Assembly (NCBI RefSeq): GCF_002001085.1
Contig: NZ_MUNU01000011.1
Span: 1 to 64,000 of the forward strand
Reading direction: 5' to 3'
Length of the DNA stretch: 64,000 nt
Origin: Rhodanobacter sp. B05
Lineage (GTDB): Bacteria; Pseudomonadota; Gammaproteobacteria; Xanthomonadales; Rhodanobacteraceae
Shown in pieces: positions 58,861-64,000 of this stretch; the stretch's first letter is position 1, and each line of letters starts with the position of its first letter. The position numbers and the translations under genes are program-made. The notes beneath the pieces are model-generated. The model saw nothing but the letters and a program-made list of their open reading frames with translations, was not told where the DNA came from and made no database searches.

Positions 58861-59429
58861 TGTCGAACTTCGTCGCGTTGTACGACGCTTGCGTGTTGTA
58901 CCCAGCGCCGCTGCGCGACTTGCTGATGCACCTTGCTGTGAGCGATCTGTTTCGTGCGCGCTGGACAACACGCATTCATGACGAGTGGATGCGGAACCTG
59001 TTGGCCAAACGGCCTGACCTTACGCGCGAGCAGCTGGAACGTACGCGTGATCGGATGGATACCAGCGTGCCGGATTGCCTTGTCACCGACTACGAAGGTC
59101 TGGAAGCGCAGTTGACGCTGCCTGACCCGGATGACCGTCATGTTCTGGCTGCCGCGATCCTGTGTCAGGCCGGCACAATCGTGACATTCAACCTCAGGGA
59201 TTTTCCAGCCACAACGCTGGAACCACTCGGCATAACCGCGCAACACCCGGACGAGTTCATCGAGCACGCTTTCGGTATCAGCCCGGCTTCCGTCATTGGG
59301 GCTGTGCACGATCATCGTGCCTCACTCAAGCATCCGCCGATGACGGTGAATGACTTGTTGAATGGCTACATGAAACAAGGGCTCGTGACGACCGTGAGTC
59401 TGTTGCGGCCGTACACCGCGCAATTTTGA
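58860..59429 (+). CDS. PIN-domain toxin (VapC-like ribonuclease)
   Basis: A 189-residue PIN-domain protein. FVALYDACVLYPAPLRDLLMHLA opens the fold with the first catalytic Asp. DPDDRHVLAAAILCQAGTIVTFNLRDFP contains the later acidic residues, with the conserved TFNLRDF block. The N-terminal MSNF and the length of about 190 fit the larger PIN toxins paired with excisionase-type antitoxins. It would cleave RNA, with target unknown. It overlaps the antitoxin stop by one base and is the last gene before tRNA-Pro. Confidence 0.85.
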   Translation: MSNFVALYDACVLYPAPLRDLLMHLAVSDLFRARWTTRIHDEWMRNLLAKRPDLTREQLERTRDRMDTSVPDCLVTDYEGLEAQLTLPDPDDRHVLAAAILCQAGTIVTFNLRDFPATTLEPLGITAQHPDEFIEHAFGISPASVIGAVHDHRASLKHPPMTVNDLLNGYMKQGLVTTVSLLRPYTAQF

Positions 59430-59538
59430 TTGTCGTGACACCCGCCGGTGTGTTTCTAGCGTGGCGCACAACGCGAAACCGCGTGCTCGCAAAGACGTGC
59501 AAAGCAGGTGGTTTAGGCAATGTGTAGGCAACGGGCAC

Positions 59539-59561
59539 AAAAAAACCACCGCGAAGGTGGT
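59539..59561 (-). terminator. Rho-independent terminator of tRNA-Pro
   Basis: On the minus strand, a 6-bp stem ACCACC / GGTGGT with a 5-nt loop is followed by seven T residues, 19 bp after the tRNA-Pro 3' end. It is a textbook intrinsic terminator. The 109 bp between it and the PIN gene hold nothing recognisable. Confidence 0.9.
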
Positions 59562-59579
59562 CTAAATGCTCGAATTCAT

Positions 59580-59656
<77 letters not shown>

Positions 59657-59724
59657 TGGGAAGCCGCGTATCTTAATCGCCGGGTGGATTCTTGGCAACA
59701 GTTTGCTGTGGTGGGTGCGACGCG

Positions 59725-60837
59725 TCAGCCGGGGAGCAGGCTGGCGAGACGGTCGTGCAGCACGGCGTGGCGCCAGCCGTCGAGGAATTCGGGCCATTCG
59801 GTGGTGACCACGTATTCCTCCAGTACCTTGCGCGGGCACAGCAGGCCGGATGGAAGCTCCAGCTCGTTGGCGAGCGTGTCCACCTGCTGCTTCATGGCGC
59901 CGAGTGCCTGTTTGGCCGGGCCTGACGGGTGGCCGGGGATGCTGGCGGTGGCGGCGATCTCCTCGGCGCTGACGCCAGGGGTGAGTTGTTCGAACAGGTC
60001 GCTGCGCTGGGCCGAGCGCAGCGCGCGCTGGCCACGGGCGCGCTGTTCGAGTTCGGCCAGGGTGCGCGGTGGCTCGTACGCCAGGCTGAGGGCCAGGGTG
60101 TCGTCGATCAGCCACGGCCGCGGCACGTCGAGGCGGCGTGCGCTGCGGTCGCGCCACAGCAGCAGTCGACGCAGCAGCGCCTGCCGTGCGGGCGACCAGT
60201 CGGCGGCGCCGCGCAACGTGCGCTGTGGCTGCGGGTCGCCGTCGCGACGCACGCGCTGCCTGAGGCGCTCGCAGTCTTCGGCGTGCCAGGCGCTGCGCCC
60301 GCGCCGCTGCAGGCGTTCGCCGAGCTGTTCGTGGATGGTCTTCAGATAGACCACGTCGAGGGCGGCGTAGCTGCACTGCGAGGCGGTGAGCGGGCGGCGC
60401 ATCCAGTCTGAGCGGGTCTCGCCCTTGTCCAGCTCGACGCCGGTGAGCTCGGCGACCAGGGCGCGATAGCTGATGCCCAGGCCCATGCCGACGAACGCGG
60501 CGGCGATCTGGGTGTCGAACAGCACCCGCGGCCCATCCGGCAGCAGCGGTGCGAGAGTCTCCAGGTCCTCGCTGGCGCTGTGCATCACGGTGACGGCCGG
60601 ACCGGCGCCGAGCAGGGGCTGCAGTGCGTCGCCGATGTCGAAGGCCAGCGGATCGATCAGCGCGTGGCGACCGTTCCAGCCCAGCTGCAGCAGCGCCAGT
60701 TGCGGGTAGAACGTGTCGCGCCGCATGAACTCGGTGTCCAGGCCGATCGCCGCGTCGGCGGGCAGCGCTGCCAGCCAGGCCTGCAGCGCCGCGCGCTGGT
60801 CGATCCATTCGGCGGCGGCGGTTTCGGGCAGGGACAT
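59725..60837 (-). CDS. rnd: Ribonuclease D
   Basis: A 370-residue 3'-5' exoribonuclease that trims tRNA precursors. DEDDy exonuclease motifs are AIGLDTEFMRRDTFYP (Asp, Glu), MHSASEDLETL (Asp) and CSYAALDVVYL (Tyr, Asp). An HRDC domain follows near 210-290 (RQALLRRLLLWRDRSARRLDVPRPWLIDDTL). Start 60837 (MSLPETAAAEW) is chosen over an upstream open extension. It lies directly upstream of tRNA-Pro on the same strand. Confidence 0.95.
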   Translation of the reverse strand: MSLPETAAAEWIDQRAALQAWLAALPADAAIGLDTEFMRRDTFYPQLALLQLGWNGRHALIDPLAFDIGDALQPLLGAGPAVTVMHSASEDLETLAPLLPDGPRVLFDTQIAAAFVGMGLGISYRALVAELTGVELDKGETRSDWMRRPLTASQCSYAALDVVYLKTIHEQLGERLQRRGRSAWHAEDCERLRQRVRRDGDPQPQRTLRGAADWSPARQALLRRLLLWRDRSARRLDVPRPWLIDDTLALSLAYEPPRTLAELEQRARGQRALRSAQRSDLFEQLTPGVSAEEIAATASIPGHPSGPAKQALGAMKQQVDTLANELELPSGLLCPRKVLEEYVVTTEWPEFLDGWRHAVLHDRLASLLPG

Positions 60838-60938
60838 CGGGGCTCCTTGATAATGTGGCCGGCATGGATTGCCCTGCCGGCGGTTTGTGCCTATGGTGAG
60901 CAGCGCACGATAACAGGCCGCAACAAGGACGCCCATCC

Positions 60939-62876
60939 ATGCCAAGCAATGCAAGCCTGCGCCGTCAGCGCTTTCTCGGTGGGGCGCTGGGCGTGATCGT
61001 GCTGGGGTTTGCGCTGACCTATCACTTTTTTCCGCGACTGCTGCATGTCGAGCCGGGACAGGCGCCACCGCGTTCGATGTCGGTGGGCGGCATGTTGCCT
61101 GGCGGCAACTTGCCGCCGCAGCGGGTGGCGGCGATCAACGAACTCAATGCCGGGCCGCCACTGACCCTGGCGCCGACCGCGGTGATCGTGGCGCGCAACC
61201 GCACGGATGCGAACCTGCCCGAGCAGAAGGCGGCCGATACGCCGGCGGTCAAGGCCTTGCTGGATCGCGCCACGAAGGCGTTGCACGCCGGCCAGCTGGT
61301 CGGCGATCCGAACAGCGCGGCTGCCTTGTTCATGCAGGCGCTGAAGGAGCAGCCGGACAGCCGCCACGCCGTGCAGGGCCTGTTCGATGTGCGGGCGCGG
61401 CTGGTGGCGGAGATCGATCAGGACATTGCGGTGGGCGACGTCGACGCGTCGGAAGATCTGCTGGGCGCCTTGCGCACATTGCCCAACGCCGAGCAGGAAG
61501 TCGCGCAGCTGGAGACGAACCTGAAGACCCTGGCAACGGTGCGTCCGATGCTGGCCAAGGCGGCGGGCTTGCTGCAGCAGGGCAGGGCCGATCAACCCCC
61601 GGGCGACAGCGCGCTGGAACTGTATCGGCAGGTGCAGAAGCTCGACCCGCAGAATGCAGTGGCCGAGCAGGGCATCTTCCAGGTGCAGCGCGCGGTGCTC
61701 GACCGTGCCCTGGCGGCGGTGGCGCAGAACGACTTTGCCGGTGCCGAGCAACAACTCGCGCAGGCACAGGCAATCCAGCCCGGTTCGCAGCAGATGCACG
61801 ATGTGCAGCAGCGCATCGAGGGCATGCGCAAGCAGCGCGCCGGCAGTGTGCTGGCGCAGGCCAGCCTGGCGCTGGACGCCGGCAATCTTGAGCTGGCGAC
61901 GAAGCTGACGGCGCAGGCGCGCACGGTCGATCCCGACCTGCCCGAGCTGGCGGCGGTGGACGAGCGCCTGACCAATGCGCGCCTGTATGCCAGCTACAAG
62001 CCCGGCCAGGTATTCACCGACCGCTACGTCGATCTGCCGGGCAAGACGCCGGCCATGGTGGTCATCCCCACCGGCAGCTTCATGATGGGTGCGGCGGCGG
62101 ACGACAAGGATCGCACCGACGTCGAGTTGCCGCAGCACCAGGTGACCCTGGTGAAGGGTTTCGCGATGGCGCGCAGCGAGGTCACGGTGGGTGAGTTCCG
62201 CGAGTTCGTGCGCGCCAGCGGCTACGTGCCCGATTCGGTCAAGCTCGGCGGCGCCAGCGTGTACGACGAGCGCAGCGGCGCCTTGCGTGATGATCCGAAG
62301 GCCGACTGGCAGGACGACTACGCGGGCCAGAAGGCCGGCGACGATCTGCCGGTGGTCAACGTGTCCTGGAGCGACGCTGCCGCCTATGCGGCATGGCTCG
62401 GCCAGCGCACCGGCAGGCGTTATCGACTGCCCAGCGAGGCCGAATTCGAATATGCCTTGCGCGGCGGCACCACCACCCGCTACTGGTGGGGCAACGGCAC
62501 ACCCGAACGCAAGGTGGAGAACCTGACCGGCTCCGGCGACCGCTCGCGCAGCGGCCGCAGCTGGAGCAACTCGTTCCGCGGTTATCGCGATGGCTACTGG
62601 GGGCCGGCGCCGGTGATGAGCTTCGCGGCCAACCCGTTCGGCCTGTACGACATCGACGGCAATGTCTCCGAATGGGTGGCCGACTGCTGGCACGACAACT
62701 ACATCCGCGCCCCCGGCGACGGCAGTGCCTGGATCAATCCCGGTTGCAGCGCGCACGTGTTGCGCGGTGGCTCATGGGGCAGTTCGCCGGACCAGGTGAT
62801 TTCCGCCTTTCGGCAGGGCGTGGACAGCAATACGCGCAGCGGACGCGTCGGTTTCCGCGTGGTGCGCGAGTTGTAG
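60939..62876 (+). CDS. TPR-like protein with formylglycine-generating-enzyme (SUMF1) domain
   Basis: A 645-residue protein anchored by an N-terminal helix (RFLGGALGVIVLGFALTYHFF). Residues about 100-350 are helical TPR-like repeats (LLDRATKALHAGQLVGDPNSAAALFMQAL and similar). The C-terminal 280 residues are an FGE-sulfatase domain: MVVIPTGSFMMGA, LPVVNVSWSDAAAYAAWLGQRTGRRYRLPSEAEFEYALRGG, GLYDIDGNVSEWVADCW and VLRGGSWGSSPDQVISAFR. True FGEs need specific Cys residues; the Cys in ADCW and NPGC may or may not serve. It could be a regulatory or structural relative instead. Confidence 0.88.
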   Translation: MPSNASLRRQRFLGGALGVIVLGFALTYHFFPRLLHVEPGQAPPRSMSVGGMLPGGNLPPQRVAAINELNAGPPLTLAPTAVIVARNRTDANLPEQKAADTPAVKALLDRATKALHAGQLVGDPNSAAALFMQALKEQPDSRHAVQGLFDVRARLVAEIDQDIAVGDVDASEDLLGALRTLPNAEQEVAQLETNLKTLATVRPMLAKAAGLLQQGRADQPPGDSALELYRQVQKLDPQNAVAEQGIFQVQRAVLDRALAAVAQNDFAGAEQQLAQAQAIQPGSQQMHDVQQRIEGMRKQRAGSVLAQASLALDAGNLELATKLTAQARTVDPDLPELAAVDERLTNARLYASYKPGQVFTDRYVDLPGKTPAMVVIPTGSFMMGAAADDKDRTDVELPQHQVTLVKGFAMARSEVTVGEFREFVRASGYVPDSVKLGGASVYDERSGALRDDPKADWQDDYAGQKAGDDLPVVNVSWSDAAAYAAWLGQRTGRRYRLPSEAEFEYALRGGTTTRYWWGNGTPERKVENLTGSGDRSRSGRSWSNSFRGYRDGYWGPAPVMSFAANPFGLYDIDGNVSEWVADCWHDNYIRAPGDGSAWINPGCSAHVLRGGSWGSSPDQVISAFRQGVDSNTRSGRVGFRVVREL

Positions 62877-62890
62877 GCGGAAAAAACGAA

Positions 62891-62911
62891 AAACCCCGCC
62901 GAAAGCGGGGT
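62891..62911 (-). terminator. Terminator of tRNA-Leu
   Basis: A 7-bp stem (ACCCCGC / GCGGGGT, 62893-62911) is followed on the minus strand by TTTTTCGTTTTTT, directly after the tRNA-Leu 3' end. It probably also stops readthrough from the SUMF1-like gene on the other strand. Confidence 0.88.
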
Positions 62912-62919
62912 CCGTCAAC

Positions 62920-63005
62920 TGGTACCGGTGAGAGGACTCGAACCTCCACTGTGTCACCACAAGCGGATTTTGAGTCCGCCGCGTCTACCATTCCGCCACA
63001 CCGGC
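62920..63005 (-). tRNA. tRNA-Leu (CAA)
   Basis: An 86-nt class II tRNA on the minus strand: acceptor GCCGGTG, anticodon stem-loop GCGGA-CTCAAAA-TCCGC with anticodon CAA, a long variable arm, T-arm GGAGGTTCGAGTCCTC, and encoded CCA (62920-62922). Confidence 0.97.
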
Positions 63006-63032
63006 ATGTGTGAGTCGGGCATTATGCCGGCT

Positions 63033-63614
63033 TCAGTGCACGCGGTCGAGTCCCAGCTGGCGTACGTCGCGGCCGTACCAGCGGTCTTCGGGCAGCGGCT
63101 GGAACACTGCGCAGCGCACCATTGGGCCCGAGTAGATGTGCAGGCTGACGGTGACGGCGCTGTCGCTGGGGTTGCGGATGCTGTGGTACTCGTGCGGCGG
63201 GATCAGGCTGCCGGCGGAACCGGTACCGGCCTGGATCGAGCCGACCGGCTGGAAGCAGTAGCGCTGCTCGTGGTGTTCCAGCAACTCGTACTGCACGATT
63301 TCCAGCGCGCCGTTCCAGACGCCCTCGACGCACCACATGCCGTCGTGGTCGTGGATCGGCGTGCCCTGGCCCGGGCCCCAGGTCATCGCCACCACGCAAT
63401 AGCCGTGCTCCTCGCTGCGATACAGCTCGCGGCGGGCGTAGTGCTCGGTATTCGCCTCGAACACGCAGTCGGGCAGGGTGACGGCATTGTCGCGGATCAG
63501 CTTGCACAGGCTGTTGCGCAGGCTGTCGGTGAGCTCGTGCGTGGTCGGTTTGGCCACGGCGGCGTCGATCGCGTCGATCAGGGTGCGGCTGCCGGGAAAA
63601 TCCAGGGTAAGCAT
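63033..63614 (-). CDS. Cysteine-dioxygenase-family thiol dioxygenase
   Basis: A 193-residue cupin enzyme that oxidises a thiol such as cysteine or 3-mercaptopropionate to its sulfinate. The iron site is HDHDGMWCVEG with His88 and His90, and a third His in PPHEYHSIRN (141 or 144). Cys95 sits where mammalian CDO has its cross-linked Cys. The overall pattern GPGQGTPIHDHDGMWCVEGVWNG is typical of bacterial CDO type I. The true substrate of bacterial members often differs. It ends 27 bp after the tRNA-Leu 5' end on the same strand. Confidence 0.88.
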   Translation of the reverse strand: MLTLDFPGSRTLIDAIDAAVAKPTTHELTDSLRNSLCKLIRDNAVTLPDCVFEANTEHYARRELYRSEEHGYCVVAMTWGPGQGTPIHDHDGMWCVEGVWNGALEIVQYELLEHHEQRYCFQPVGSIQAGTGSAGSLIPPHEYHSIRNPSDSAVTVSLHIYSGPMVRCAVFQPLPEDRWYGRDVRQLGLDRVH

Positions 63615-63703
63615 GGCGGTCTCGGGTGAGGCGTGGTGCGGGCTATCTTACCAGCGGGAGGGTTAACGCCACGGGCGGAGCACGTCCCGATGGGGCCGAC
63701 GTT

Positions 63704-64000
63704 TCAGGGCAGGGTGAGCCGGTTCAGGAATCCACCGATCGCACGGCTGTAGTTCTCGATGTCGACCAGGAAGGCGTCGTGGCCCTGCGGCGAATCCAGC
63801 GCCACGAATTCCACCTTGGCACCGGCGGCCTGCAGGCCCTCGGCGATCTGTTCCTGCTGCTGCAGGGGGAACAGGATGTCGGTGCTGACGCCGATCACCA
63901 TCGCCTGCTGGATGCGGATGCGCTTGAGCCCTTCGAGCACGCTGCCGTGGCCGTATTCGGCAATATCGAACCAGTCGCTGGCGCGCGAAAGGTAGAGATA
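63704..64000 (-). CDS. metX: MetX-type homoserine O-acyltransferase (3' part)
   Basis: The last 98 residues of an alpha/beta-hydrolase enzyme that acylates homoserine for methionine synthesis; the 5' end is outside the window. Visible parts are YLSRASDWFDIAEYG, VIGVSTDILFP with the catalytic Asp, and SPQGHDAFLVDIENY with the catalytic His. It ends AIGGFLNRLTLP. In Xanthomonadales MetX proteins prefer succinyl-CoA, so the cofactor may be succinyl rather than acetyl; this cannot be settled from the fragment. Confidence 0.85.
   Translation of the reverse strand, partial: YLYLSRASDWFDIAEYGHGSVLEGLKRIRIQQAMVIGVSTDILFPLQQQEQIAEGLQAAGAKVEFVALDSPQGHDAFLVDIENYSRAIGGFLNRLTLP

Noticed and set aside
59430..59538. 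Remnant of a phage-type integrase next to tRNA-Pro
   Set aside because: The reverse frame here has no Arg-His-Arg-Tyr integrase motifs and is too short to judge.
60939..62876. True formylglycine-generating enzyme partnered with a sulfatase
   Set aside because: No sulfatase gene is near, and the catalytic Cys pair could not be confirmed by reading, so only the domain family is claimed.

Overview
The window is high-GC chromosomal DNA from a gammaproteobacterium of the order Lysobacterales (Xanthomonadales), most likely Rhodanobacteraceae (Rhodanobacter, Dyella or Frateuria type). This rests on the copL-copA-copB cluster, the folC / SPOR protein / cvpA / purF order, a Xanthomonas-type MetX, a large TonB-dependent receptor and many short palindromic repeats. 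It is an inference from gene content; no 16S rRNA gene is present.

Layout. 1-441 is non-coding, with short hairpins, a tandem repeat and a possible insertion-sequence end. 442-9756 is mostly metabolism and transport: an outer-membrane protein, a LysE exporter with a NIPSNAP protein and a divergent WYL regulator, an EamA transporter, glutaryl-CoA dehydrogenase, an acetyltransferase, a nucleotidyltransferase-like protein and a fused E1 oxo-acid dehydrogenase. 9794-17260 holds a diguanylate cyclase, mfd (carrying an in-frame repeat insertion) and small genes. 17397-27416 is a signalling block: a decayed PP2C phosphatase, a YkvA-like protein, then a tightly overlapping run of two ECF-type sigma factors, a 1493-residue membrane Ser/Thr kinase with a beta-propeller-like sensor, and a TonB-dependent receptor. 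27609-32892 has a small secreted protein, arsR-arsC-aquaporin, a CDF transporter, an Slp lipoprotein and rlmJ. 33131-37338 is a copper operon: copL, copA, copB, a cytochrome c and a Cys-rich mini-protein. 37432-45853 includes a DMT transporter, an AsmA protein, a penicillin-acylase-type hydrolase, a LytTR regulator and a Tat-exported flavoprotein. 45897-48918 is a MerR regulator and a Cu-type P1B ATPase. 49276-54957 is housekeeping: folC, SPOR, cvpA, purF, DUF455.

55030-59429 is accessory DNA. Four attC-like integron sites, one truncated, separate cassette genes that all read on the minus strand. No integrase is visible. The upstream end of the array is cut by a truncated IS110-family transposase, and a PIN toxin-antitoxin pair follows. 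The region ends at a tRNA-Pro gene. After it come rnd, a TPR/formylglycine-generating-enzyme-like protein, tRNA-Leu(CAA), a cysteine-dioxygenase-family gene and the 3' part of metX.

Two systems stand out. One is the sigma-sigma-kinase-receptor operon, which looks like an envelope-sensing phospho-signalling unit driving a TonB receptor. The other is the integrase-less attC array, with cassettes coding for an HEPN-like protein, a DUF5677-like protein and an HNH nuclease. Metal handling (Cu twice, As, a divalent-cation CDF) is a recurring theme.
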